The notes under the pieces are model-generated. The model was given only the letters and a program-made list of their open reading frames with translations, did not search any database and was not told the origin of the DNA. From the NCBI GenBank assembly GCA_009741485.1, contig CM019216.1, forward strand, positions 47,438,863-47,502,862: 64,000 nucleotides of DNA. Direction: 5' to 3'. This DNA is from Malurus cyaneus samueli. Its lineage: Eukaryota > Chordata > Aves > Passeriformes > Maluridae. Numbering within the stretch: the stretch's first letter is position 1; every line of letters begins with the position of its first letter. The position numbers were made by a program, and so were the translations under genes. This document shows positions 12,473-26,119 of this stretch, in pieces.

Positions 12473-15400
12473 CTGGGGAACCAAGAGATGGTTCATGAAG
12501 ATGCTGTGAGACAGGAGCAAAGGAGGAGAGGTAGAAGTTAATCCCTTGGGTAGTTATGACTACATTTACATCCTCTCTAATAAGCTGCAGTGTGCTGGGA
12601 ATATAGGCAGGATAATACTTATGTCCATAACATATATGAAAGATAAATGAATTGTGCTCTTAAACACTGATACAAGAAGTACTTCAGGGCAGAAACTGTC
12701 AAATTAAGTTGCTTGCAAACCCAAAACTATCCCATTACTGCTAATAATACGAAGTTGCTTCTGTTTCTGTTGCTTTCTAAATTGCTGTGGAGAAGTTGAT
12801 ATGAGATAAGGTAATGCAAATGACTGCCAAGCAGTCTAATAAAAAATCTCAAAAAATTTGGAAGAAAATACATTTCTGCTTTGGTGATATTCTGCTCTGA
12901 ACGGAAATGTTTCTAGGTTAATCCTCTGTTTCCACTAACTCTCTGTGAAGGCATGTTCTGCAGGCATTACTTCAAAGTATGATAATTACCACATTTAGAC
13001 GAAATTAATCATGAGGCAGCTTCCAGCCATATTATCTGGCTAAGGAGCCTATTGAAGCCTTCAAGAAGTGCCTATTAGTTGCCAGATATGGAAATTTTGA
13101 AAGGTATATATTGCAGCGATATGAATCATTTATCACAATAATCTCCTGTTGCTGGAGGTTATAAAAAAATAAATAAATTGACAGCATCATTTACAATAAC
13201 AGACTGGATCTAAATAAAGCCCTCAAGTTCTTTATTTCCTTTTATTCATATAAATTGTCATTTATTAGGGCAACATACGTTCATGTATTTTAAAACCATA
13301 ATTTATTTTGAAAGAATCAATGTGTTTCCCATCATCTGAAATATAAAAAATATAGTAAATACAGTAATTAGCTGGACAAATTTTCCAGTAAGAAAATCTT
13401 ATAATTTGGGAAAAATTGTGGGTTTTTTTTAATTAAAAGTGTAGAAAAATGACCAATAGTTTGTTCCAATAGTACATATTTATGTGAAAGTGTAAATAAT
13501 TTTACGATTTTATTTTCAAGCCAAGGTGTTTCACGTTTGATCTCTAAAGCCATGTTTATTCAACCAGTCTTGAATGATTTACAGAAACTTGTCCAGGGAA
13601 AGTTGTGTAGGACCTTGAATAATGAAATTACCTTTGAATGTATATAATATTTACATCTACACACTTGAGTGAAATAAATGAACTAGCTGCAAAGAAATGA
13701 ACCACTGGTAGATCTTATAGAAGGAGGGAAAACTGATCAGGACTTCTGAAGTCCCTAAATATAATTACCTGCTATAAGGCACAAATAACACATAATTTAT
13801 CAACTCAAAGGAAAATAATACCAAAAATGAATTGACCAATGAGTTGTATTTGTGCAATTTGAGACAATGTGAAATTTGTCTCATTCATTTTTGCTTTGCA
13901 CAGGTCTAGGGTTTAGCTTTTAAACTATGGGAGTGTGGTTGGGAACATAGCTTATATTAAATCAGGCTTTTATAATAATTATGCCTTTTTCTTAACAACA
14001 ACAGCAAGATTCTCTCACATTCTCTTCATATTAGTTAAGAAGAGAAATTTACAAAATAAGAGAACTTCTTCAGAAAGTTTTGAAGACGTGGTTGATATTT
14101 AGGTCTTCTTAAAGGGCTTAGGTAAACCACCCAACTACAGTTCAAAGATTTGGGTACCTCTGACAACCCTATCCACTGCCTTTTCTTGAAAAAACCTGCA
14201 ACAGACATTAAAAAGCTAAGCTGATGAAATAAGGTCATCTGTGGAGCACTGTGAAGCACCCTTTTCTTTTTACAGTTATTCTCCAGAGGTATTTGGAGAT
14301 GATTGTATTCTGGTCTACAGTCTCAAAAAAAGTTAGCACGCTTGTACAAGCTCTCCTCGTCTCAGGTGAATGAACAGGTTTTTCTTTTATTGACTCTTGT
14401 GAAAGACGAAAGTACAGTAATACTTAGAAAATGATTTTATTAAAAAACACCAAATATTTAAACAAATGTGATCTGACTTTGTTCTTATCTCTACAGGCTG
14501 AAATCATCAATTTTGAATTCAAACTAGGAATAAGCATTTGGCAGCCAGCACAGATGTATCTCAGCAGAACAGCAAAGCAGTATTTTATTTTTTTGCCTCT
14601 TTTTAGCACATAGCTCAATCTTTTCCTCAGGCCTCAATCAGCATTCTTTTGAAGTAAACTACCAGTACACACTAACTGCAAATGGCATCTAAACTACACA
14701 TGGGGCAAGAAAAAAAAATCCCTCTAAGCTTATATAGTGCCTTTCATGACAGCAAGTCCCCAGGAGGTTGGTAATAAGCTATTAGACAAGGATGCCCCAG
14801 TGCTCTGGTGCAGTTTTGTTGTTTGAGTTTAAAAAACTTCCAAAATGGAATATTTCAAACACTGCTCTGAAGTGAATTCCAGATCTGGGGTTCACAAAAG
14901 TTTTACAACTTTTTAACAATGGATTTATAATACAGTGTACATTGTACATTTCAGAACAGGAGATCTTCAACAGCTCCATATAACATGTAATTTTGATAAC
15001 TAAAAGGAAGTTCTGGGAAATAAATGCATCTCGAATTTTACTCTCTTGAAAGACTTCTCTGTGCCTTTTTTCCAAGAAATCTCTCACTCAAACATATATA
15101 AAGGTATTGAAAAAAAATTAAATTTTCAGTATTATTCAGATAAATGAATATTTCAGAGACAGTATATTGATAGCTTGGATAATAATGCACCATTTTAAAA
15201 TAGCTGGTTAAAATCTCTTTTATTATTGAAGTATTGTTGTATATGTTGTGTCTAAAACAACTTTTCCACTTGGAAGATTACCAAAGAACATGATAATATC
15301 AAATTTGCACACAGAAACTAATTTCAACGTCAGTGGTCAGCCACAGTGTCCAAGCTGAATGGCAACTAATATCCTAATCAAACCTGGTGTTACCCAATTG

Positions 15401-15875
15401 ATTCCTCTATGGCTGAGTACCAAGACTCTGGAGAATTACTAGATGCCTCTGAAAGACCGAGTCTTGAATCAGAAACTAAAGAAAAATGTAAAATATTAAG
15501 AAGCTACTAAAGGAGGAATTCTCACCCAAAGCCTCAGCTAACACTTTCTACTTTCTGTGTATTTATCTGATGATCACATACTGGAATGGACTAAATCAAA
15601 CCCCACTGACTGGCTAATGGTCTACACATACCCTCAGGAAATAGGCTGTGTGCTGAAAATGCCTCACACAACCTGAACATAGTTCTCCAAGCAGAATGTT
15701 CCTAACGAGACTCACACATATCTTGCCTCATTTCTTGGTTCTTACTGTTTATTTTGACATAGGTATTCAATTCATCTTATGATTAAAAGTGGGAGGACAA
15801 AAGGAGAAGAAGGCAGAAAAATGAATGGAAACTTCAAGAAACAGAAAGAATTATGTTGAAAATAAAAATAATATT

Positions 15876-16049
15876 TTAAAAAAAAAACAAAAAAAAAAAA
15901 AAAAAATTAAAAAAAAAAAAAAAACCAAAAAAAAACCAAAACAAACAAAAAAAAAACAAACAAAAAAAAACCAAAAAAACCCCAAAAAAAACCCCCCCCA
16001 AAACCCCAAAAAAACCCCAAAAAACCCCAAAAAAACCCCACCAAAAACC
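15876..16049. repeat. A/C-rich low-complexity tract with C4 runs
   Basis: A long A-rich tract with interspersed CC and CCCC blocks. C4 or longer runs are at 15980-15983, 15992-15999, 16004-16007, 16015-16018, 16025-16028 and 16036-16039. The open frames reported across it are pure Lys/Asn/Pro or Phe/Gly shadows of the repeat. Confidence 0.95.
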
Positions 16050-19000
16050 AGAGAACTGGCTGCTATTACTGACCAAAGCACAATTAATTGATTGTTTGCT
16101 TTGGGATCTTGGTTCTGCCTTTGAGAGTGCAATATAAGAGCAGAGCTTTCATGACAGTGCACCTTGCAAGTATGACAGCTACTGTTCCCTTTGCTGCCCT
16201 GAGCAAGAGTTCACATGACTGGAAATAAAAATGATAGCAGGTGGCATCTGATGGCTGAGAACTTCCATCATGTGAATGGAAAACATAATTAAAGTCGCCT
16301 AGAGACCAGTCTGACTACAGTCTGCTCCCAAGCTAGCAGATGTACCAGAATTTAGAAACAATTTATTAAGTGGCACGATTTGCAGTTAATGTGATTTACA
16401 GTGGTAAAAGAGGAGTGCATCCCAGATAGCTGAGCATTTTTCAAAATGAACTGCTGTTGAGCATATCGTAATTAAACAAGAACTTTCAAACCTTCTATTA
16501 AAATATGTTGTGGGTTAACAATTTTTTTTCATTTACTTGAAGCTCTTAAAACAAATTTTCACAATACAGTATTGCTTTCAATTAATATTCCAACAATAAG
16601 TATTCCACCCTGAAGTGTCTTTAAGCATTTCTTGCTTAGTTGCTTTTTAATTTATATTATTTTTGATAATTTTTCACTAATTACATTGAATTAATGAAGT
16701 AATTTTTACCTTACCACATCTAAAAGCTTTTGGGAATGTATTTTAGTTTTTATTTTGGTCACTTCTGAAACAGCAGATGCCCACATATAACAGCGTTTTA
16801 TCAGAGTATCTACCCTTTTTATTGTAATGTCTCCATTTTTCAATAAATATTTTTTTTTTAATTCCATACAACATAGAAATAAAGCAATAATATTTCTTCT
16901 TAGTGGACTTAAAATATAGGAAGACTCTATCAGAACTGCTCGTACTAGTGTAAAGCTAAATTTTTAACATGTCTGAACCCCTAAAATTTGACAGCATAAA
17001 AGAGCTGTTTAGAAATATCAACATTTCCCCCACATGTAAAGATCTCTGTTTGGACCAACACTTGATTTTGTTCCCTCTTTTATTCACTGAGCATGGTATT
17101 TTCATGAGTTCTGTGACAACTACTGACAAAATCTCCTCTTGCCTTTCCAAAATAACATTTCTTGGTGAGCATGAGAAAGGCATCTCACGGCACCAACAAG
17201 GCTGAAGCTTTGCATGGGGCAAAGAAAGGTGCATCGCCACTACTGCATCAGAGCTGTTCTTGACCCATTTCATGTCAACAGCAAACTCCCTGGCCAGAGT
17301 TTAACTATCTTGCTTTGAGAATAATGGGAATAACAGGGAAATTTATTGGCAGAGACCAGTAAGCCTTGAATCCCAAGCTGCAGGTTTTGCATTTATATCT
17401 TTTGGCTGCAGAGACTTTCCCATGCAAAATGAAGGAAAACTGCAGATGATGTTCTTATAGCTGGGTAAAATGGGAGGATGCAGCGCTTCTGGATGGTAAA
17501 ATCAAATTTCCCCAAGCAACGTGAGTCTGGACTATAAGAAAGAACTTTTAAAAGATACTAATAACTGATGTGGCATGTAAAAAAGTTTGAACAATGTCGG
17601 GCAATGAAAAAGGACTTAGCTAACTAACATTCCTCTGATGTTGATTACAATAGAAAATTGGTGATAGTACTCTTAAATTTGGACAGATCATTTTCCACTG
17701 AAGCAGGAAAAATATGCAAATTCTCCCCTCCACTCTCTGTGAAGGGTGTCCTCTCACCACGCCATTGTCTCTATTTCCTCTCCTCTCACAATAGCAGGCT
17801 TTTGGATAGTTTCTAAATTTCTTTGATGTCTCCAAACCCCTTCTGATCATCAGCTCTTGCAGGTGTTGCTTCCCCTCTGCATCGTGTCCTCACACTATCA
17901 GGTCTATCACCATTTGCAAAGCAGTTCTCCGTTCTGTGCAGCCAGTGAGTGCCTGCAAGGCCTGAACACTAGAGTATCAGAAAACATGGCAACCTAAAGC
18001 CCACAGAGATTTGCTGAGAAAGTGTTTCGGCAATTAACATGGATGACATACTAAATGTTACCTCAAACAGATTTTCCAAGATCATTAAAAAGTTTGGCTC
18101 AATAGAGTAAAAAATAAAGCACCAGTAAGAAAATAAGTACCAGTAAGAAAAAGCCTGAACTTGGGGAATAGCCAATTTCAAGTATAGTCGAGGTTCATGG
18201 TTTCACTAATTGGTTTCAATAATTCTTTTCTAATTTGAAATTGCTGGAATGAATTCAGTCTCTCCAACTGTGATAGCTGTACTTCTCAACACATTTCCAT
18301 TTCTTTCATCTGTTGGACAGATAGATGTATAAATGACATCTATAGACATTATCATTAGGAAGAAGATGTTTTCATGTTTCTGAACACAGATGCTGTCAAC
18401 CTTCTTACTCTATGAGAATGGAGAACTTTAACAATGAAATATCTGTCTGTTTATTTTTATAGGTGACACGCAGCTCTAATTACACTCTCTTAATTGAGGC
18501 AGAATCTATGACAAAGCAACTTCATGCAGAACATACTGCAATCAAACAAAAAAAATCAATGCTTTTATAACCTCAGTTATGTATGGCTCTTCCATTAAAG
18601 AACGTTTGCCTATTCTACTTTCCTAATCATCCAATAATACTTTATCTGACTTGGTCTCTTAGAAATGACAGATAACAAACCACAAAACTGGCTCTGCTTC
18701 TTGAAAAACAGATCAGGAGAACAAGCAGGGCCATTGGGAACATTTACTGAAAGGTTAAACAAAGGTATCTAAAAGTGAAGTGTAAAGGATTATATTATAA
18801 GTCAGAAATACCTCTGATCTCTGAACCTTTCTCGGGGAAAGGCACACAAGAGACTGAAGTATGCTTTCAATTCAGTGACATGAATGTCTTTATCTAATAT
18901 GTGCTCATCAAAACTTAGTAGAGGCTTTTAAAGCTTCATTTCAAGGTCAAGGAAAAATATACATTTTTTTCTTTTAAAGCATAAAGCAAAAGAAAAGAAA

Positions 19001-22000
19001 GAAAATCATCCTGATCTCAGACTCTGAAGATTCTTCGTGACTGACTTTAACTGTGACTCAAGCCATGAACTTGTCTGTTTAGCAGCAGCAGAAAATAACA
19101 CTGCATAGCTGTATAATTTCAACTTGGTGGATGTATCTGTGCATGGATGTTTAACATAAAATAATTATCCCAAATATCCAGTCTGCTAAGTCAGATACAC
19201 ATCTTATTTTGAGAGCACAGAAAAGTTTTCTTTCATTGAAAAGAGCAGCTTTGCATTGTTTGAAGCTTAGGCATATTCTAATCCTGTTATTTCTGTATGT
19301 GACTGGAAAAATAAACATTACATTAATCCCCAGACCAGCATAAAGAAGGTTGAGGAAATAAATTAGATTCTTTAATTAAAGCTATGCCACCCAGCTGCTT
19401 GCACAGCACAGGTATTCTTTCTACATGTCTGAAAGCCCAAATGCAAGCTGTTTATTTGGTTGCCAGTGTGGGCTTCAGATTATTTATCCCCTTCAAGCTT
19501 GATTATTTCTAGTATCATACCTCCCCAAAAAGTTCTCTATGAGGTTGACAATTCAGTGTGAGAAGAGATTGTCCGTCAGACCCTAAATTACTCCTATGCT
19601 TTCTCAAGGAAAGTTCTTTTGCCAACTCATCAAAAAGCCAGTTGTAGTGCAAACCCAAGGCTCCTGCTTACTTATCTGTATTTTTTAAAGGATTGACATT
19701 TCTAATTCTTTGCCAACTAGATCTTACGAACATCTTTCACCATTTGTCTCTCTCACATCTGTCCATAATTTGTGTAGCCCAAGATAGCAAAACGCAAACA
19801 CAAAACACCAGATCTGGACTGAGGAATGCACAGCACTGACTTGAAAGCATTCAAATCCCGATAGTCAGCAAAGGGGCCAAGGAAAAGAGCACTGCATTTA
19901 TTCATTTGCTACTAACTTTGTGGCCAGGGCAGGTGCTGCAGACAGTAAATATTCACCTTCTCCTATATTAAAGCTTTCTTTGTACAATTCATGGAGGCTG
20001 GTTCTGGGAAGAAGTATATAAAGAGATTTACAGTATGGAAATTACAGGGGAAAATACTGTTGCTACCCCTTGGATGGAACATGGTCAACACAACTCTTCT
20101 CCCATACACAACAAAATCTGAGGGGAACTAAACAGAGGATGAAATAGAGTAGAAACACTGCAGCCAGAATCTGACAAAACCCTCTCAGAGGGAGTAGATG
20201 TTACTTTCTAGATGATAAACCACGCTAGACAAAAACCAAGAAAGATAAAGGAAGATGACCTGTTGCTGAGTCAGCAACTGTGGTAAAAATACTTTCCTTG
20301 GACTGATGCATGTCCCAATCCCAAGATTATCTCAGATGATATACTGAGATAGCATCCACCAAGGTACCGTCACCCCTCACTGAATAAGGTGTATGACTAA
20401 ACTCACTCAAGCTTCACCTGAACATGTATAAATAGTATAAAAGAAAATGAAGAATTGGGAGAAGTTGGGGAAGATTCCATCATAAGTTCTGGGATCTGTC
20501 GATGGGCTGAACCTGTCTTCTCTCCCATAGGGGCACCTATTGGGTAGGAATTGTATTCAAAGCATGCTGAATGATTACGTCTTTAACAGGTTGCTTTGAA
20601 CACATTTTTGCAGTCAGACACTGTCACTGGCAATCTTTGAACCTTAATCTGTCACAGTTTCATTAACAGAGTGTTATTCCATAAACTGTTAATGTGAGTC
20701 CTTAATGGGTGCTAGAAGTCACTGGCAATGGGAATTGATGCGGAGATCCAGGAGGGGGTCTCTCAATTTGGTGTGTGACCCTGAACAGTCAAACCACCCT
20801 CTGATCTGGTGAAATGCTCAGTGAGGTCTTGGTCCCCACAATGAGATGCTCACAGACTGATCAGGCGTAAGGGTCTCAGCTTTCCTGGGGCACCAACAGG
20901 CTAATCAAACATTAAGTGTTTAAGAAAATGTCCCTTTTGCACATGGCAGTGGGCAAGGATGGAAAGGGAGGGGCAGTTTCCTGTAAAGCTGATTCATAGT
21001 AAAGGAAAGAGGAGATGAGTCTTCCACGTCTGAGTCACTACATCAACTGCAACGGAGAGTCAGTCTTAGACTGAGTCAGTTCTTTTTGTGAGGTGAAGGA
21101 CAGACAGGGGCAAGGCAGAAAAAACTTATTTCTAACTCTCTCTCTGCATTTAATCTATTTTCTAGGTCTTGAACATTGAAACCTAACCATGTCCTGGAAT
21201 GGCACAAGTGTTGGTTTTGTTCTGATATAAATAATGTGGCCATTCTCAGCTGAAAAACTCTTTCAATATGTAATATGGCACAGAAGCACCATGGTGACAT
21301 TGCAGACTCTGTACTTTTTTACAAAAGGAGTAGAAAGGTATTTAGGAGCTCACTTCTCACAGAAAATCAATGGGATTTATGTATCTAGCCTTCTGTGACA
21401 TGTTTGTATGTCCACCAGGTGACATGCTGCATCTTTAGGGTCGCTTTGAAGTCATGTTGTCAATCACTGATCACGACAGAGCACAGTATTCAAAGTCCAC
21501 TGGGTGCTTTGAAGTTTTGGTGTAGGACATATTTGAGCTGCCTTTTGTTTCCTTTCAGGAGCAGACTGCCTTAACAACAAGTCACGTGGAGACCATGGGA
21601 ATTGCCTTTCTGCTGTGTTTGCATCACTACTCTGCCAGATTTTTTGCCTTATCCCTCACTGTTTTTATTCTCCTGTTTTTATCAGTTTGGGGAGATACAA
21701 TTTGATTTCTGCTAAATAGCCATATCTGTCTTGAGGATTCCTGGAAATGTCAATTAGGAAAGCAGGTTTTTGTATTTTCCATGGAAGACTAAATATTAAG
21801 AGAATGACTACCAGTAATGTGTTCAGCTTAAAAAGGCTTATAAAAGTAATGCAGAAAGGAATTTCTGTTTTTCCAATGAACCTGTAAGGCAGTTGTTTCC
21901 AGCTGTGTTCTTGCATTGACTCTTCACTGCATTCCCTTTTAGCTCATTATGTGTATTTCTGAGGGTACACCTCCATAATGCTCAAGGCTACAACACGCCA

Positions 22001-22739
22001 TCAGGCTATCTAGTCTTACATTTTGTTGTTAGAGGCTCCTATATTTCAGGCTGGCACCTTTTCAGCTGATGTGTAGTTTTCATTAGGTAAACAATCATCT
22101 TCTGCAGACACCAGGGAAAGCAATATCCACCCTGAGCTGTGGTAGTTTATCACTCTTAGTGTTAAGAACATGTACCTCATTTTCAGCCTGGATTCAGTTA
22201 GCTTCAGATTCCAGTCATTCATTATTGTTTAACTGTCCCTACTATGTTAAAGGGAGCTATTGTAGCCAGAATATCTTTTTTTTTTTTCCTTTCTGCAAAG
22301 GTACTTAGTATCCATAATAACAAAGTCACCTCTTTCTAAAGAGATAAACAGAATACTTTATTCTTCTATGTGAAAAAGACAAACAAAACCACCTTACTTT
22401 GTAAATAACTCAAGTGACATTTTTTTATTCTTGCTCTGATTTGGGCTTGCAACTTCCAGCCTCCTCAATGCCTTATAGACAAGTGATGTGTGACCACGGT
22501 CAGTGTCCCCTGTTATAAGGTTTATAATTTCATGTCTGTATGAAAAAGTATCAACCTCAATTTTCCATTCACCTTGTCAGTTTAAAAGCTACTTTCCAGA
22601 TGTAAATGTAAGTGGCAATATAACACGAGGCAGTAGGGAATTGGGCCCTGAGGTCAGAAAGACTATATTTGGTGTCACAAGAGAACATAACTCTGAGTAA
22701 TGGGATAAAATTAAGCAAGGGAAAATTTAGGCAGACTGG

Positions 22740-22942
22740 AATGAAATACTTCTTAACTGTGAGATCTATGAGGTTGTAGAATAATCTTCTGTGGGAATTG
22801 ATGCAGGCCTAGTTACTTCAGACATTTAGAACTAAACTGGTTAAAGCACTTGAAGATATTCTGTCAGGAATTATCCTCCATTGCCAGAAGGAAGGATTAG
22901 ATGACCTAGTAGGTCATTTCCATCTCCCCTTTCTGTGATTTT
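22740..22942 (+). mobile_element. Ancient CR1-type 3' tail
   Basis: The order of motifs (gaggttgtagaat, then gccagaaggaaggattagat, then gacctagtaggtcatttcc, then ctttctgtgatttt) matches the 3' end of old amniote CR1 copies, where the usual text is a 'ggactagatgacctct...ggtcccttcca' tail. It is strongly diverged with small indels. Plus orientation, opposite to triadin. The borders are approximate. Confidence 0.6.
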
Positions 22943-23803
22943 GTTGTACAAAGCCCCACAAACAGGAAATTGTTACCAAAGTCAAGAGATGCCCCTAAAC
23001 CCTCTTTGTATAAGAGAAAAGAAGAGTAAATTGCATCACTTGTTAGCAGCTCTGCAGGAATCCTAATCCAGCTTTTCTGTAGGTTAGTAAATGCTACCAG
23101 TGCTGATGGCTGCATGCATAGCTGGTGAAAGCAAATGCATCTGCAAATGAATAAAAAATGTCAGGAAACTGCAAGTGAATTATGAATAGAATCCAGGAGA
23201 GGAGCAGTAGGAAAGGAAAAATCAGAATGGGCCTGACATTCATAATAGTGTCATGAGCAAGTTACTAGTCAGGAATGGATTGACCTGTAGTGGAGGAGAT
23301 GAGATCTGAAGCTGCAGTCATCCATCTGGGTAAACTAGGTGGGTTTTATAGGCTTTAGTGTATGGGCATTGATTCATACAATGTTATTACCAACTGGAAT
23401 CATATTTAAGATGGAATCAGAGCCAGGGTATTTGCTAAGGGTTATACAAACAAACAACAAGCCGAACCTCTGCACAAATGCATACGTGGATGAACAGACT
23501 AGCTGAGAAAGCTATAAGAAGAAAATTGGTAAGAAAGACCCTAGAGAAGGATCACACAGTTCTAAGGGCCTGAAGTTCTTCCTTTGCTTTGCATGCATGC
23601 TTTAACATGTTTTTTTCCAAAAACTGCTCTCAACTCCTTACACATGACGTTTCCTTAATTATTGCTCTTTTACATTCATCCATATGAGGAATCACAAAGC
23701 AACCAATTGCTTATTATTTCAGTTGCTTCATTTTTACATTTGTCTCTTCTCCTGATCTTTCTTAATCTAGCTGCAAATGAACAGAAACTCTAATTTCCTG
23801 TAC

Positions 23804-24314
23804 TGTGTTTTGCTGGGATGGAGAAGTTAATTTTCTTCATAGCAGCCTGTATGGTGCTGTGGTTTGAATTTGTTACTCAGACATTGTTAACAAACCAATG
23901 TTTTGGCTCGTGCTGAACACTGCTTGCACAGCATCAGAGCTTTCTCCTTTTCCCACTCTCTCTGCCCCTATTGGGAGCTGGGAAAAAGCTGAGAGAGGGG
24001 ACAGTTGAAACAGATGAACCAAATTAGCCAAAAGTGTATTCCCTAGCGTATAATGCCATGCTCAGCAATAAAAACTGAGAGTAGAGGGGGAACAGGGGAA
24101 AGGTGTCCTCTGATCCAGCTGCCTGGGCATTGGTGTGTTTGATGAAGTGGTGAGCAATTGCATCACTTGTTTTTTTTTTCCTCTTTATTTCATTTATTAA
24201 GTTTTTTCTCAACCCATGAGTTTTTTCACTTTTGCTCTTCTCACTCTCCTCCTTGTCCTGTTGATAGGAGGGAGTGTGGCTGTGTGGGTGTTTAGCTAGT
24301 GGCCAGGGTCAGTG
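23804..24314 (+). mobile_element. Solo LTR of an avian endogenous retrovirus (ERV-L-like)
   Basis: The segment starts with a typical LTR head (tgctgggatggagaagttaa, then ttcttcatagcagcctgtat). It runs through the catgctcagcaataaaaact polyadenylation-signal region (about 24057-24076) and ends with the cacttttgctcttctcactc type tail seen in avian LTRs of this kind. Length is about 510 bp. No internal viral genes are seen next to it, so it is a solo LTR. The expected 3' end is lost at the N gap that begins at 24315, so the far border and any target-site duplication cannot be read. The family name is from memory of similar passerine repeats and is not verified. Confidence 0.72.
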
Positions 24315-24324
24315 NNNNNNNNNN
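24315..24324. other. Assembly gap (10 N)
   Basis: Ten consecutive Ns lie directly after the LTR tail and before an A-rich stretch. The true length of missing sequence is unknown. Confidence 1.
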
Positions 24325-24491
24325 AAAAAAACAAGATAAAAAAGCCAGTATGACAGGGTTCTATCCCTCAAAACTCCTACCTTCTACTTGTTGTAGCACC
24401 CATTCTGAAAACAGGCCTGGTCAATCCAAAATGCATCATAACACTTACATGTGCACGCATTTTCTTAAGTGACACAGTTTTTCCCTTTTCC

Positions 24492-24535
24492 TCACACTTT
24501 GCCAATAAACCTACCCACACTTTGCTAATAAACCA
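24492..24535. repeat. Tandem duplication, about 22-bp unit
   Basis: The unit beginning cacactttgccaataaacct is followed directly by a near-copy, cacactttgctaataaacc. Confidence 0.85.
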
Positions 24536-24718
24536 CAAGAAAATTTATGAATAAACACATTTTGTTTTCTGTATGTGACCAATCCCTTTCAAAACATCTT
24601 AGGCTCTCTTGTTCTGGCTTCACAATTCCATTTTCTCCTTGTAAGCAACCTAAATTGTGACAGGCTCTACATCTCACTGGCTGTTGCAGACCTTACATTG
24701 CAGCCTCCTCCAAAACAC

Positions 24719-24757
24719 ACATCATAATCCCATCCTCACATCATAATCCCATCCTCA
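24719..24757. repeat. Tandem duplication, 19-20-bp unit
   Basis: catcataatcccatcctca occurs twice in direct succession. Confidence 0.9.
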
Positions 24758-26119
24758 GATCCATCCTGAGGCATCTCTCACATGAGGGAACATGAGACAC
24801 ATTGCAGTGCCCAAGCTGGGCTGCTTAAAGCTGTCAGACACTCCACTGGAAATACGCTCCAGGGTAGAGTGAGGAGTTTCAAACCCTGCTCTTGAGAGGC
24901 AACAGAGATGTCTTCCTGCAAATGTGTGCAAGTATAAGCCACTTGCTCATTAGAAAATACCTGGTATAAACATTTGTATTCCAGATGAAACATTCAATCT
25001 ATTGCAGTTACATCAGCCCAAAGCTTTTCAGGCAGTGTGGCACACATCTGCTTCTCTAGATCAGTAAGAACCCAAGCATGGGGTTTTTTTCCTAATTATA
25101 ACTTCTGTCATAAGGTATATTTTAATTATTTTTTCCTTTTCTGGCAGTACTGAAAGCATTTACATTTCAAAATAATTCTTCTGAGAATAGTGTCACATTT
25201 AGTTGACATTCCAACGTATTTCTAGCCATGAAAGCAGTAGGATAAGCAGCATGGGGAGGTAAGTACCAGGTTCATCAATTCATCAGCAAACTCGTGAAAT
25301 AATCAAATTTGAAAGCAAACAACAAAAGATCCCTCAGGCATATGGACTGAAAGAAAAAGATAATTTGCCACCAGATGTCAGTAGTGGTTCTTTTATTATA
25401 CTGAAGGCTTAACATCAAGACTGGAAAGGTAGAGACTGATGAGCCAAGGAAGTCACAAAATTAAATGCATTTTTAAAATTGTTGTTCCGACCAGGAATTA
25501 AAAAATGATCGAATTAATTTCTGTTCCTGCCAGTATAGAGGACAAATACAAAGAAGATATTATTGGTGGATAAAATTATTGGTCTTTTCCCTCTATTTCC
25601 TACTAAATCACTGTGAGTTTGTTTTCAAATTACAAGTACTATCCTTTGAAGAAAATCCAACTGTGGTCAACCCGTGCAAAAAATTGCTATGATCTGGTCA
25701 GTGATGTTTGCTCTTTTCTTATCACCTCCATGCTGCTCTGTCTACTTTGTACTAAAACCCCTCCTCCAAGGTATAGTTAAAACTGACTTTTCCCCCAGCT
25801 AGTTGATCTTACCCAGTAAGAGTAGCAAGAATAACCTGATTATACCAGTTCTGGGGACTGTTTTCCACTTTTATGTCCAAGATAAACTTTTAGTTTGTTT
25901 TTCTCATGACTGCACAGTGACTTCACTTGGTTGCTACAGTGACATAATCAAAATGTACCTCAGTATCTGTAACTTTAAGCCCCCAGAGACTTTTCCTATT
26001 CAGGAGGCAAAGATTTACTGTGGTATCTAAAGAGAGATATCACCACTGCCCTCCTCTGCTAACACTGCCTGGTGTGAAACATATGACACGGTACCATGCG
26101 TCATAGATATTTCTTTACC

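Noticed and set aside
15825..16162. Lys/Pro-rich and Phe/Gly-rich open frames on both strands
   Set aside because: They are direct translations of the A/C low-complexity tract.
18063..18098. 36-bp minus-strand block with good splice borders
   Set aside because: A TGA stop lies in the triadin phase. It is open only in phase 0, with a hydrophobic product.
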